From Rhizophagus irregularis (taxonomy: Eukaryota > Glomeromycota > Glomeromycetes > Glomerales > Glomeraceae), in assembly GCF_026210795.1 (NCBI RefSeq), contig NC_089437.1:5084001-5148000 (forward strand): a stretch of 64,000 bases of DNA, written 5' to 3'. Position numbers and translations under genes: made by a program. The notes below the pieces were generated by a model. It was not told where the DNA came from, made no database searches, and worked only from the letters and a program-made list of their open reading frames with translations. Of this stretch, positions 11,139-23,090 are shown piece after piece (the first letter of the stretch is position 1; every line of letters begins with the position of its first letter).

Positions 11139-11690
11139 GATGATTTTCAATATTAGATTTCATTCAACTCTTTAGTCATATGCACATTAGAATAAGATGC
11201 GTTATATTATTATTTTTAGAATCAAAAAATTTTGTTAGCAAAGTCTGCATTTCACGCTCCTGTCCATACGATCTTATACTTTTTTAAAAAGTTTAATAAT
11301 AAAATTTAAATAATGATGATAAAAATAAATGAAAAAATTTATTACGACACCCCAGTGAGTTCTCGCCCCCTTAAAATCATGACTTAGGTATAAGCAACTT
11401 TTACAAGAACCTCAAAGGTTCGAACATTATGCGAAATGTACCGTAACCGAACATTATTTTTGACATAATGCCATTTTTAGGTATAGAGAGTGAGGAATAT
11501 CAAATCTCACTCATAAATTCACTCAAAATAAATTATTAAAAGTTCTTTTCGAACGGGACATTTCGCCGAAAGCCATTTCGCCGAAAAATAATCTCTGGCC
11601 TGAGTTATTTATAATTCTGCATAATGTTGGCTCTATTTTTCGGCGAAATGGCTTTCGGCGAAATGTACCGTAACCATTTTTGGTTTTTTA
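11139..11690. repeat. 0.55-kb direct repeat, copy 1
   Basis: The block from GATGATTTTCAATATTAG to TTTCGGCGAAATGTACCG recurs at 11727-12265 with only scattered differences and a short deletion. Both copies contain CACCCCAGTGAGTTCTCGC and a hairpin element with arms of about 37 bp (here 11555-11670). Confidence 0.85.
11555..11670. repeat. CATTTCGCCGAAA hairpin element, copy 1
   Basis: The left arm GGACATTTCGCCGAAAGCC and the right arm GGCTTTCGGCGAAATGTACC are inverted repeats around a loop of about 50 bp containing CTCTGGCCTGAGTTATTT. A partial further arm (GCGAAATGTACCGTAACC) lies upstream near 11430. It resembles a short foldback element or MITE. Confidence 0.7.
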
Positions 11691-11726
11691 GAATTAAAAA
11701 ATTTTGTAAGAAAAGTCTGCATGAAT

Positions 11727-12265
11727 GATTTTCAATATTAGATTTTATTCAACTCTTTAGTCATATGCACATTAGAATAAGATGCGTTATATTATTATTT
11801 TTAGAATCAAAAAATTTTTTAAGCAAAGTCTGCATTTCACGCTCCTATCCATACGATCTTATACTTTTTTAAAAAGTTTATAAAATTTAAATAGTGATGA
11901 TAAAAATAAATGAAAAAATTTATTCCTCACCCCACGACACCCCAGTGAGTTCTCGCCCCCTTAAAATCATGACTTAGGTATAAGCAACTTTTACAAGAAC
12001 CTCAAAGGTTCGAACATTATGCGAAATGTACCGTAACCGAACATTATTTTTGACATAATGCCATTTTTTGGTATAGAGAGTGAGGAATATCAAATCTCAC
12101 TCATAAATTCACTCAAAATAAATTATTAAAAGTTCTTTTCAAACGGGACATTTCGCCGAAAGCCATTTCGCCGAAAAATAATCTCTGGCCTGAGTTATTT
12201 ATAATTCTGCATAATGTTGGCCCTATTTTTCGGCGAAATGGCTTTCGGCGAAATGTACCGTAACC
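11727..12265. repeat. 0.55-kb direct repeat, copy 2
   Basis: Second copy of the 11139-11690 block in the same orientation. The two are joined by about 35 bp, consistent with a tandem duplication. The short minus-strand reading frame that crosses it (12113-12301) is made of the hairpin sequence and I do not call it a gene. Confidence 0.85.
12145..12260. repeat. CATTTCGCCGAAA hairpin element, copy 2
   Basis: Same structure as 11555-11670, with one visible change in the loop (TTGGCCC for TTGGCTC). Confidence 0.7.
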
Positions 12266-12381
12266 GTATATCTCCGGACTAAACCATTTCCTGTGCCACA
12301 AACTCGAATTACTTAATTAACCGGCAATGCATTTCTTCAGGTGATTATTTGCACATTCTATAGTATTTTCTCGGATAAATG

Positions 12382-12591
12382 CTAAGGAGTGCAATAAAAA
12401 TAAAGTGAACGCCTCCCAGCTTTAAATTTCCCATCTTTATGTAATCTTTCAGTCATTTGGATAAATCCATTCTTCGAAATGTATTTTGGATTATATTCAA
12501 GAAGTTTCTTAAATGGATAACGAACACGAGAACACCACATTTCTGGTGTTTCACCACTATACCTATATTGCAGATTGTTTAACGCCTGCAC
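12382..12591 (-). pseudogene. unrecognised coding-like fragment
   Basis: An open stretch of about 69 codons with a normal amino-acid mix (GETPEMWCSRVRYPFKKLL, then NGFIQMTERLHKDGKFKAG). There is no ATG at its start, and an acceptor-like TAGTGCAG lies just upstream on the minus strand, so it could be a stranded internal or last exon. I do not recognise the domain and found no partner exons nearby. It may equally be a chance frame. Confidence 0.25.
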
Positions 12592-12599
12592 TACTACAG

Positions 12600-13470
12600 G
12601 ATTTATTCATTATTAAATGAGCCCCTAAGACACCATATGCAATTATATTAAGGGTCACTAAAGGCCTTTATTTAACAAGGTTATATATTATAATCCAGCT
12701 GTAAAATTTAAATATAAAAAACAAATAATAAAAAAAAACATGAAAAATAAAAAAAAAATAAAATTTCAAACTGTGGTCAATCCACAAGAAACAGTCTTTG
12801 TTTTGATCTTTTGTCTTCTTCTATATACTGTATAGGGAATGTTAAAAAGTGAAACTAAGCAATTCAATCAAATGCTATTTAAAAATAAATTTCAAGTAAT
12901 TTATTTCACAAGTTCAAGTAAATAAAAGGCTTGATAAATCATTTAATATGCCATTAAATTTTTAAATTGATTATTCATTTCAGAGTTTAATCTAAATAAA
13001 AGTTATCTTTCTGGTCCAATATGATTTATTGTAGTACTAGCAATTTTTGGAAAGTATTTAAAAACACATTAAGTTTAGAACATAATAATTTTCAAAAATA
13101 GTCTAATGGTTATTTGATTGGAATATGATTATATATTCTTATTAAAAAGGCTGAATGCTAGTAGAATTAAATAAACAATGTTAAAGAAGGGAATGCCAAA
13201 AAAAAATCATGTTAAAAATATTCAAGAAGGCATTAAAATTTTCTTTGTGTATATTCTATATAGGTTTCTTATATATCACATTTATATATTTTTTTTTTTT
13301 TTTTTTTTTTTAATGATTTATATAAGCTTTATTGATATTAAGTTTATATACCATACAAACAAATTATCATGAGCTATATCCACCCAGTAGGATGCAATCA
13401 TCAAAATACCAATACAAATAAAAATAAAAGTAAATAAAAATTATTGATACTATGTTTATCTATAAAAAAT
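12600..13470. other. intergenic AT-rich DNA
   Basis: No gene supported. It includes a poly-T run (about 13288-13311) directly before a dispersed repeat at 13303-13402. The plus-strand frame at 13178-13372 runs through the poly-T and repeat and is not credible. Confidence 0.6.
13303..13402 (+). repeat. dispersed 100-bp repeat, inverted copy at 60105-60205
   Basis: AATGATTTATATAAGCTTTA through CCAGTAGGATGCAATCAT is found reverse-complemented at 60105-60205 with about 90 percent identity. In both places it abuts an A/T homopolymer, which suggests the 3' end of a retroposed sequence. Confidence 0.7.
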
Positions 13471-13536
13471 TTTTTTTTTTTTTTCCCATTCCTTTTCCTT
13501 TCAGAATTGATGAATTTGAATTCGTAATAATGTTAG

Positions 13537-13733
13537 TCATGTTATTATTAGATCTACTATAACATTGTCAATAATATTTTTTGTCTTCTTATAAGCCCAA
13601 CTATACCACCAGTTGTTACTAATCAATAAGCACATCTGATCATGAGCTTTTTTCCCCATTCTATAACACTTTGATAAAATAAAATTTTCATTCATTGAGT
13701 TTTCAGATTGTACTGTATAGCTCAAATATAATA
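13537..13733 (-). other. 3' untranslated region of the LINE, with an open stretch
   Basis: After the stop at 13734-13736 a 66-codon frame (NNWWYSWAYKKTK, GKKAHDQM) remains open to 13537. It begins in the 3' flank of the polyprotein and before the poly(A). Whether it is translated is unknown; I treat it as LINE 3' sequence. Confidence 0.45.
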
Positions 13734-16700
13734 TCATCCGAGTATTACAGTTTGATCTTTCTGTGAAATTGGTAAATCATTCTTTTTTGCAGAATGTTTA
13801 TTCTGTCTTGACTGTTTCCCTTGTTGGTGACAGGATTTTAAATAACGGTCCATATATTCAGATTTATTTAATTTGTCTTTTCTTTCAATATTTCTATCCT
13901 TTTCCCATGCAATAGTAGCATTACATCTTGGCAGCCAGATTAGTTCTTTAAAGTGAATAATAAAAGAATCCAGGAGTGAGGCCAGAAATAAAATGTTCTT
14001 TGACTCTGAAAATCCAAATAACTGTTTTGATACTTTGGAAAGATTAGTGTTAATTTTAGCTTAAGGCTAATAAGCAAAAGTCAATAAATTTGTTGTTGTC
14101 ATATTGTGATCCTAGTATCTGTTTTAGTTTCTCCCTTATGGCTTTAGGTGTATTTTTTTCCATATTACTCCATTTTTGAATTATATGAATCACATCATCT
14201 TGCATCCTGTTTTTAATTATAGGCCATAGATCCTTATTGGCATCACATTCAATAAAATGATATATGTCTTCTTCTTTGTTATCATTACACCTGGGACAAA
14301 CAAAATCTTTGTATATATTTGGTTTTCGCCGTATAAGAGTGGCACCTATAGGGAGAAGTTTAGCAAATAGTTTAATAATAAATATTAAATGCCAATGTTT
14401 TTTAACTGAAATACAATTAAACCCTTTATATCTGCGAATTAAGTTCCAAGTTATGTTCCAGGCAATTGGTATTTCATGTCCATTGGTTTTTAGCATTGAC
14501 CATTCTGCTGCCACTCTGGTATTCATTAGAGTTTTGATAAATTTTCTTAAGTTGTATTCAATTGGAATCTGTTTAAAAATTGGAAAAAAATCTAACTGTT
14601 CTATTACTATAGTTAAACCTGTTGTTAAAGTAACATCTGCTGTTACTTGTGTTCTTAGCTAAATCATCTACCATTTCATTCATAACATCTCCACTATGTC
14701 CCTTAACTTTCACTAATACTAGATCCATCTTTTTTTCTTGTAAAAGAATATCTATCTTGAGTAATATTAAAGAATTAGACTGCTTCAATAATTTTTTGCC
14801 CGATTTATTATATTGATTGTTTATCATGTATATGGCGCTTTGACTATCTGTGTAAATCTTGATTTTTGCATTCATAGGACCTGTGAGTAATGCTAGAAAT
14901 ATAGCCACTAATTCTGAACGTGTAGATGAAGGCCATAGTGATACATTTGCTTGGGCTGACAAAGCAGGTTCATTATTAACACAAAACGCCGCACCCATGT
15001 CTGTACACTAAATTAGGATCTTGTTTACCCATTGCTGTAGGGGTGCTTGAGAGAACCATCTGTATAATATTCTACCATTGTTCTTTCTGCTAGTATATTT
15101 CTAATATTCATTAGTTGCGTTTTCAAGTTATCATCATCTATCCATCTGTGAATCCATATGTCTTGGACTATCGGTAGGCTAATTATGGGATTTGGAGCTA
15201 ATGTTGATAACCTGTCATCAGGTATCGAGACATTAAATTGATGGGTTGATGACAGCCATTCACTAGAAAAACTCCAGCCGCACATATTAGATTCTTTATT
15301 TAATATTGCCACTTTACAGCAGTGAGCTGGTATAGATCGTCCCATGTCCTGCCAACCAATTGTTCCATTATCATTATATCCCGGACGATAATTCACTATA
15401 ATCCCCTGTTCATGACGTCGTATCTTATTAATTTTGCCTAATGACCATACATCTGAATCTTCCTGAATAAAAATAACTTGTTTGCAGTGCGCGTCCGGTA
15501 TGATATCCAGTAAAAAGGCCCAATGATCAACTTCGGCAATTTCCATATTATCAATTATTGTCATATTATCTATTCTGGATGTGCACAAATAAGCCACATC
15601 ACGATACCATCTAGCTACCCTTCCTTGTACCGGGAGTAATGCTAATCTACGGTATTGCTTCCATGTCATAAGATGTATACCTCTAATAAATAATTGATCA
15701 ATATAGAATATCGGGTAATGTGGATGTATTGATCCGAATATATATTTTGTAAGCTGATACTGTTTAAAGAACTTTAATAACGGCTCTTTTCCTCCTGAAA
15801 CATTCCAGGTTGTTCTATCAATCGGGTCCGTTGCCATAGATATATCGAGAACTTTAGCTATTACTAATGCATTAAATGAGATGTTTTTCCTAGTTTCGAA
15901 GTTTTATCCAAGGCATTACGTGAAGATCACAGTCAAAAATCGGATCTGTGATCAGTAATTTAAGCTGCGCGTCTCTGAGTCTGATATGTGTAGATATCGC
16001 TGCATGTGAATCGCTATTCATTCTAATCGTTAAGTCCGTTATAGTATTGATACAAAATATTTTCCATGGATGGTCCAAGTCAATTATTCCTCATGAAATA
16101 TCAGCGACGAAGGTGTGTTCTTAGGTAATTTCATCCAGTTTTTAAATAACTTCATTACTGGAGCGAATACGTGATTCCAATCTTGCTCTGTCAATGTCAT
16201 GATTTGAGCTATATACATCAGTCTAGGTATTAATACTCTATTGATTAGGTAAATACATTGACCAGCTGGAACGAACTTCCTACAGACTGTGTCGCAAAAA
16301 TTTTTAATTGTCACGGATAGGCATTGCATCCATCTTCTCCTATTCGGCTTGTTGGAGAACCAGACCCTGAGATACCTTATTTCGTCATCTGTGGCTTGAA
16401 CTATGGAACGATCCCGACTTAATTCAATAGTTTGTTCTTGTCGTTCTAATGTCGGGTTGATGATTATCATTTTCGACTTCTTAGTGTTGATGTCGATATC
16501 ATTAATCGAATAAAATTCGTTTGCTATATCTACTATCTTTTGCATCCTAAACTTTGAGGACTCTAGAAATACTGTATCATCTATATATGCACATACGGGA
16601 ACCTGAAGCCTGTATTGCGTCCATGTTTTAGGATCATTAATATCATTCGGCCAGTTAACTTTTATTTCATAGCCGCTATCTTTAGTTTGTTATATTCTTA

Positions 16701-19164
16701 CTAAAAGCGGATCATAGAAAATTCGCCATAGTAGTGGAGAGAGTGCATCGCCCTGATCAATTCCGTCTTTTCCAGTGAACCCATCACTTAAACCATATGC
16801 AGTGGCTACTCTAAGGGATCTGTGTTTGAAAAGGGCTATAATCCATTCGACCAACAATGCCAGAATGTCTATACGAAGCATGGCTCGTTTTAAAACATCT
16901 AACCCAACTGAATCAAATGCCTTTTTCATGTCCTGTATGAGGACCCATAGTTCCTTTTTATTTTCCCTAGCGTCCTCAATAAAATTGTTGACTAGGTGTA
17001 TTGGTTCGTTTGTGCATTCTCCTGGTAATCTGCAACAATTGTAGCCCTGAAGTACATTATATCGTTTCAATACAGAGCTCAACCTGTTCGTGATCATCTT
17101 TGTAAAGGTTTTTCGAAAACAATCCAACAATGCAATAGGTCGAGTATTCAGAATGTCGTATTCAAAGTTGATGGGCTTAGGTATGGGAAGAATGACCGAT
17201 GTTTTCCATGCCATGGGTACAAGTCCAGTTTGTAGCGTCAAGTTTCCGAATTTGACCAAGAGGAGGACTAATTCCTCAGGTAATTGTGTAATAATTTTAT
17301 AATTAATACCAGACAACCCTGCAGCTGACTTTTTATTTAATTCTCTAACTGTCTTGTTCCATTCTTCTTTAGTGATCTTCTCTATTGTAGATTCCATCGC
17401 CTCTTTGAATTTACCTGCGAGTTCATAAATTTGTTGCCAAAGCGGTGTCATTGTTTCCAGTAGTGTGTTTCTTTTTCTAAACATTCTCGCGAAATCATTG
17501 TCCACTGCTTTCTTAACTTCACCCGGTTCTGTAGCCAGTCTCTTAGTCGAAATTCCTGGTTCCTCATTCACTAGTACCTTATCTATTATTATATTAGTGT
17601 GAGTGTTTCTATCTAATAAGTTTGACAGCCATGTTGTTTGATCTTCTCGTGTAATTTTTACTCGTTTGTCTATTTTGTCTTTAATGGACTTCGTTTCTGC
17701 TGATTTATATTTTTTGTAATCTGCTCTTAAGCGATAATTCACTTTTATTTTAAGAGTGTCAAACCATTCTTCTGAAAATATGTCATGTGTGTCTATGTTA
17801 CATTTGTTATTGTCATCGGTTGATGTAACATAGTCTTGATTATATTTGGCAATTTTAATTGTCCATCTTGATTTGGCGTCCTCATTTGTGAGCATTCGTT
17901 GGCTGCCATAATAATAGTTATATAATAATTGCAGCAATTTATTTGTATGTCGTTCCGGTCTCGATTTCTTTTTGTTAAACCGTTTAAAGGTATTATGGAG
18001 CCTGAGAACTTTCCTAGGGAGTTCTATATCCGCTGCATTTATTATGATGCCGTTGAGTTTTTCCCAATACCTATTTATATTTTCCTGGAAATACTCCGCT
18101 AGGTTGGCACTATCTTCGAGAAAATCTTGATCAAGATTATTTAGTTGGTTTTTTATATTAAGCCGGAAGTTATCCCACGTTTCCGTTTCGATGTTATCAC
18201 AATTATATATGACTCTGGTGTGGGCAATATCAGTGGGTAATTTATCATATACCGTATTTTTCCTGTTATTCCGTATGAGGGCTGAGGTGTCCATGGTTAA
18301 TGTAATAATATTGTGGTCACTGCTTGTGATGAACGTTGAAGGAGTAATTGAAAAATTTAACAGTTTATTACTGTGGGTTTCTGATACCCAAATTTGGTCT
18401 ATTCTCGTGCTAACACCTTCTTTGTGACAAGTGTTCCCTAGTTCCTCTTTATTAATTTTCCTATATGAATCTATAAGACCTAGTGTCTCAAGATCGTTAA
18501 AAAATTTGGGTCTTGAGATATGTTGTGGTGGAGTTCGATCTATATGACTGTTTGTAATCAAATTAAAGTCTCCCATTAATATGTGTACTATATTATTTGA
18601 TTTTTTTCTTATAATTTCATTACACATTTCTTTTTTAAGTTGTTCAAGGGTATCGTGAAGGATTGTTGGCTTTTTTTGTGGTGCCGCGTAAACAATCCAG
18701 ATACAGAACATAACATTTCTAAATAAAAGGTATACCGAGAGTAGATATGGTGAATGGATTTTATGTCCTTGATAATGTTTGTTCCATTTCCTTGAACATA
18801 TTAACGTGACTCCTGATCCCTTATTTTTGTCGTGTTGTTTACTTGACCAATAAATATGAAACTGTTCTTCAAAACTATCAGGCATTTTGAAAAAACCGTT
18901 CCTCTGGTCTAAATTGGTTTCGTTTAAAGCCATAATGTCCACTTAGTTTTCCTGCATCCAATTTAATATTCTATATAGTTTTGTATTGTCCCCTGCCAAT
19001 CCATTAATGTTGTGGGTTCCAATATGAAGCGTAAGGTACAACGCGTCTAAGTCTATTTGTTGTTGTTCCTCATATCTAATACGTTGACTAAGTAAAAAAC
19101 TATCAATATTTTCTAAACTAACTTTGTTATTGTTATTGTTATTCTGTACTCTAATGTTCGACAT
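13734..19164 (-). pseudogene. LINE polyprotein: endonuclease, reverse transcriptase, RNase H, CCHC knuckle
   Basis: From the ATG at 19164 an Asn-rich leader precedes an AP-type endonuclease (IGTHNING near 19020, MALNETNL, MGDFNLI, then SDHN). The reverse transcriptase follows, with PIPKP, TRPIALL, QDMKKAFDS, GIDQGDALSPLLW and the catalytic YIDD near 16588. RNase H has YTDGS near 15055, SELVAI, YTDSQSAIY and DDLAKN. A knuckle CPRCN...HFIEC lies near 14240-14300. The C-terminal tail continues to a stop at 13734-13736. Lesions: in-frame stops at 18943-18945 (inside the endonuclease) and 16690-16692 (just before YIDD), and frame changes near 16085, 15893, 15010, 14550 and 14056. All catalytic motifs remain readable, so the decay is moderate. 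Confidence 0.88.
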
Positions 19165-19239
19165 AATTGTAGCATTGTATGAAATTTTATATTAATGTTG
19201 TCCATTCTATTAGATCTATTCGTTCCAGCCAAATAGACC

Positions 19240-19640
19240 CCTCAAATTTTCAATGAATATATTAAAAAATATTATTGTTAAAAAAAAAAAAAAATTTGAA
19301 AATTTTTGATTATACAATAAATATTAAAATTAAAAGAAATGAAAATCTGTATAATGAATATATCACATTTATATTTGTTAGTATTATTTAAAAATATAAA
19401 TAGTATACATGCCACCCAAATTATTTTGAGCTGTCATAATTATAAGTAAAATTCCAAATTTAATTATGACATTCGGCCTTTGTCACATGCTTTTTAATGA
19501 CCTTCTCGTCTTTGGTCTAGTAATGATAAACTGTGTGAATTATATAATAAACATTTACTTCCTTCCCATTCTGCTAAACGCCATAATCATTTTGCACGTC
19601 CAGCCAATTCTCAACATCTGCAAATTGAATACGGCGTAAT
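19240..19640. other. intergenic AT-rich DNA
   Basis: No gene or repeat boundary that I can support. A poly-A run sits at about 19279-19293. Confidence 0.5.
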
Positions 19641-20220
19641 ATTACGAAAATTTACGCCTGCGAAATACTCCGTAAATTTACATAACCTTCGAAAAATTAC
19701 GCAACAGTAATATTTCGTAATTTCAATGCAATATTTCGTAAGTTTACGCGTAATATTTCGTAGAATTACAGTGTAATATTGCCATGTATGTAAATTTTAC
19801 ATCGTAGAATTTCTTAGATTTACGGTGCAATATTTCGAAACTTTTCGAAAGTGTAATATTTCGTAATTTTACGTCGTGGGATTTTCGTAGGTTTACGGGT
19901 GCAATATTTCGAAACTTTTCGAAAGTGTAATATTTCGTAATTTTACGTCGTAGGATTTTCGTAGGTTTACGGGTGCAATATTTCAAAACTTTTTGAAAAT
20001 GTAATATTTCGTAATTTTACGTCGTAGGATTTCGTAGGTTTACGGTATAATATTTCGAAACTTTTCTGAAGGTATAATATTTCGTAATTTTACATCGCAG
20101 AATTTCGTAGGTTTACGGTATAATATTTCGAAACTTTTCCGAAAGTATAACATTTCGTAATTTTACATCGCAGAATTTCGCAGGTTTACGGTACAATATT
20201 TCAAAACTTTTCCAAAATAT
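19640..20220. repeat. 72-bp tandem array with CGTAATATTACG-type palindromes
   Basis: At least six regular units with the core GTAATATTTCGTAATTTTAC followed by GTAGGTTTACGG and CAATATTTCGAAACTTTTCG. Successive TTTCGTAATTTTAC cores are about 72 bp apart. The first units (19625-19790) are less regular. It is unusually rich in CpG (TTTCGTAA, TACGTCGTAG, TCGAAA) for such AT-rich DNA. The minus-strand frame through it is repeat sequence only. Confidence 0.85.
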
Positions 20221-20404
20221 TATTATTTCGCGAACTTTTTTCACAAATTCAAGTGATTAATATATGTAATTACAAAATAACATTTTTCACTGTAACTTAC
20301 ACGTAATATTTTAGAAATTTATGTAATTTTTGTATTTTTATTCGAAATATAGCTACAATAAATAATTTGTATTTAAAACTATCATAATATTGCGTTCAAT
20401 CTCG

Positions 20405-20522
20405 TCAATAGAATTTTTTTAATCTTATTTGTCGCTCATCTTCATTTATTTGACTTTCGTTCTTTGACTTTTTATTTTTCAACTTCACTTCTATTTCATC
20501 TGTGATTAATATTTTGCTATAT
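20405..20522 (-). other. candidate 3'-terminal exon associated with the exon-like array
   Basis: On the minus strand an acceptor ATAATATCAG ends at 20523, followed by 39 open codons rich in K, E and D (TDEIEVKLKNKKSKNESQ, then NEDERQIRLKKFY) and a TGA at 20405-20407. It lies just downstream of the exon-like array on the same strand. It could be the last coding exon of the gene whose internal exon was amplified. The protein family is not recognised. The phase does not match the adjacent array unit exactly. Confidence 0.4.
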
Positions 20523-20639
20523 CTGATATTATAAAATAAAAGTCATTTGGATAACATTATTTGTTAATATCAAAAGGATGTGTTGTAAAGACAAATTGTT
20601 ATTAAAACTTAACCTATAAACATAATTGTAATAAAGTCA

Positions 20640-22140
20640 TACGAACATTAACGAAATTATGAAGTACATACCTTCAGTCCTTTTACACTGCTACGTTGAT
20701 AGCATGCGTTAAATTCATTTCTGCATCAATGAATATTACAAGATCAAAAGTTAGACCAACAGTTATCATTATGCGTGATTATTAATATTTTTTATAAAAA
20801 AAAAAGTAAACTTACGAACATTAATGAAATTGTGAGGTACATACCTTCCACTCCTTCTACACTATTACGTTGAGAACATGTGTTAAATTCATCTCTACAT
20901 CAAACAAACATTACAAGTTCAAAAAGTTGGACCAAACAGTTGTGATTATTATTAAAAAGTCGTAAACATACGAACATTAACGAAATTAAGGAATACATAC
21001 CTTCCATCCCTTCTACACTATTATGTTGGGAGCACGCGTTAACTTTATTTCTACAAGTTCAAAAGGTTAAACCAACAGTTTCAATATGCGTGATTATTAA
21101 TATTTTTTATAAAAAAGACGTAAACATACGAACATTAATGAAATCGTGAAGTACATACCTTCCATTCCTTCTACACTACTACGTTGAGAGCGTTAAATTC
21201 ATCTCTACATCAAACAAACATTACAAGTTCAAAAAGTTGGACCAAACAGTTGTGATTATTATTAAAAAGTCGTAAACATACGAACATTAACGAAATTAAG
21301 GAATACATACCTTCTATCCCTTCTACACTATTACGTTAAGAACACGCGTTAACTTTATTTCTATAAGTTCAAAAAGTTAAACTAACAGTTTCAATATGCG
21401 TGATTATTAATATTTTTTATAAAAAAGACGTAAACATACAAACATTAACGAAATCGTGAAGTACATACCTTCCATTCCTTCTACACTACTACGTCAAACA
21501 AACAATTACAAGTTCAAAAAGTTGGACCAACAGTTGCGATCATACCTTCCATCTCTTCTACACTATTACGTTGAGAGCACGCGTTAACTTTATTTCTACA
21601 AGTTCAAAAAGTTAAACCAACAGTTTCAATATGCGTGATTATTAATATTTTTTATAAAAAAAGACGTAAACATACGAACATTAACGAAATCGTGAAGTAC
21701 ATACCTTCCATTCCTTCTACACTACTACGTTGAGAGCGTTAAATTCATTTCTGCATCAACGAATATTCAAGTTCAATAAGTTGGGCCAACAGTTGTCATT
21801 TTATGTGATTATTAATATTTTATAAAAAAGACGTAAACATACGAACATTAACGAAATTATAAAGTACAAATACCTTCCATTCCTTCTACACTACTACATT
21901 GAAAGCACGCGTTAACTTTATTTCTACAAGTTCAAAAGTTAAACCAACAGTTCATTATGCGTGATTATTAATATTTTTTATAAAAAAGACGTAAACACAT
22001 TAACAAAATTACAAAGTACAAATACCTTCCATTCCTTCTACACTACTACATTGAGAGCACGCGTTAATTTTATTTTTACTTTATAAGTTCAAAAGTTAGA
22101 CCAACAGTTATAATTATTAATATTGTATAAAATAGTTAAA
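20640..22140 (-). repeat. tandem array of about 150-bp units, each with an exon-like 50-nt block
   Basis: About nine to ten units share GAACATTAACGAAAT, ACATACCTTCCA and CTTCTACACTACTACGTTG on the plus strand. On the minus strand each unit has an acceptor (TGATGCAG, TGATGTAG or ACTTGTAG), a block of 49-50 nt and the donor GTATGT. The block is open in one frame with a conserved peptide: NEFNACYQRSSVKGLK, DEFNTCSQRNSVEGVE, NKVNACSQRNSVEGME. A block of 50 nt does not preserve frame when joined to itself. More degenerate units continue to about 22660. Confidence 0.8.
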
Positions 22141-22167
22141 TTATGGAGTATAAATACTTTCCATACC

Positions 22168-22411
22168 TAAGGTTGCTTGTCTAAACCTCTTCAAAATCCT
22201 ACGATTAGTTTCGTCAAAATTTTACTATAGATTTATTATAGTTTCGGCAGAGTTTTGGCAGTTTCGGCATTTATAATAAGTTTCGGCAGTTTCGCCTTTC
22301 TCCAAAGTTTCGCCAGTTTTTTAATATAACTTTAATATAGTTTCGGCAGAATTTCGCTTTTCGGCGAAACGCCATCTTGCCTAAACCCCTAGGTTTCGGC
22401 AAGCAACCTTA
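22168..22411. mobile_element. MITE of the TAAGGTTGC family, 8-bp duplication
   Basis: The 244-bp element begins TAAGGTTGCTTGTCTAAACC and ends GGTTTCGGCAAGCAACCTTA. The exact 8-bp duplication TCCATACC lies at 22160-22167 and 22412-22419. The interior is a series of TTTCGGCAG-type subterminal motifs. Almost identical to 41066-41308. It interrupts the tail of the exon-like array. The 8-bp duplication points to hAT mobilisation. Confidence 0.92.
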
Positions 22412-23090
22412 TCCATACCTTTACCATTATATTGTACGCAAAACTTTCCATGAACAATTATTAATATTATGAAATAGTCGTAAACCTACGAATATTAATG
22501 AAATTATGAAATATAAATGACTTCCATACTTCTACTATATTGAAAGTACGCGTTCATTTTTCCAGCAGCTGTTGCAAAGCTTTTTCATGTATAATTTATT
22601 AATATTATAAATATTCATAAAGCCTATGAATATATATAAATACTTTCCATGATACTTCTGCTAGTCTTCTGCTACGCAAATGTACAATGAGCGGTCCTTG
22701 CAAAATAGAGCGTATAGAGAATATTAAGTTTGTTTATTTAATTCGTGTTTAGCTATTTTTAGATGATCACATGAACACATGTATATGCCATAATAGGTTA
22801 ATTTATCAAATTTACTAGATTTATAAAATTAATTCATAATCTGTGAGTCAAATTATATGATTTTGGTAGAGTCCTAAAGAATTCTGACCTCGACTATTAA
22901 AAAAAAATTCTTGCATGATAAATATAAAATTAAGAGAAATATGCATGACGTGTTGATAATATATACTATATAAATAATATAACAAATAACTAGAGGTTAA
23001 TTTGTAACACTTTTCACAAATTTATAATTTCTTATGGTCGGCACTCAGCATCAGACTTGATAGAAATAAATTTAACTTTCCAAATATTGC
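22412..23090. other. degenerate array tail and intergenic DNA
   Basis: Up to about 22660 degenerate copies of the 20.6-22.1 kb unit continue (ACGAATATTAATGAAATTATG, CTTCCATACTTCTAC). From there to 23090 I see no feature. Confidence 0.5.

Larger units (their letters stand above)
13471..19200 (-). mobile_element. LINE-type retrotransposon (EN-RT-RNase H-zinc knuckle), decayed
   Basis: A non-LTR retrotransposon read on the minus strand. The poly-T at 13471-13484 is its poly(A) tail seen from the other strand and marks the 3' end; the 5' end lies somewhere near 19170-19240. No gag-like first ORF is present upstream of the endonuclease, so the copy is either 5'-truncated or of a single-ORF type. 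I could not find a clear target duplication. Domain content (AP-type endonuclease, reverse transcriptase, RNase H, terminal CCHC) fits I/Tad1-like fungal LINEs. Confidence 0.85.

Noticed and set aside
13178-13372. Small plus-strand protein of 64 codons
   Set aside because: It reads through a poly-T run and a dispersed repeat.
19640-22140. Regular repeats suggesting a CRISPR array
   Set aside because: The window is eukaryotic, units are 72-150 bp and similar along their whole length, there are no variable spacers and no cas genes.
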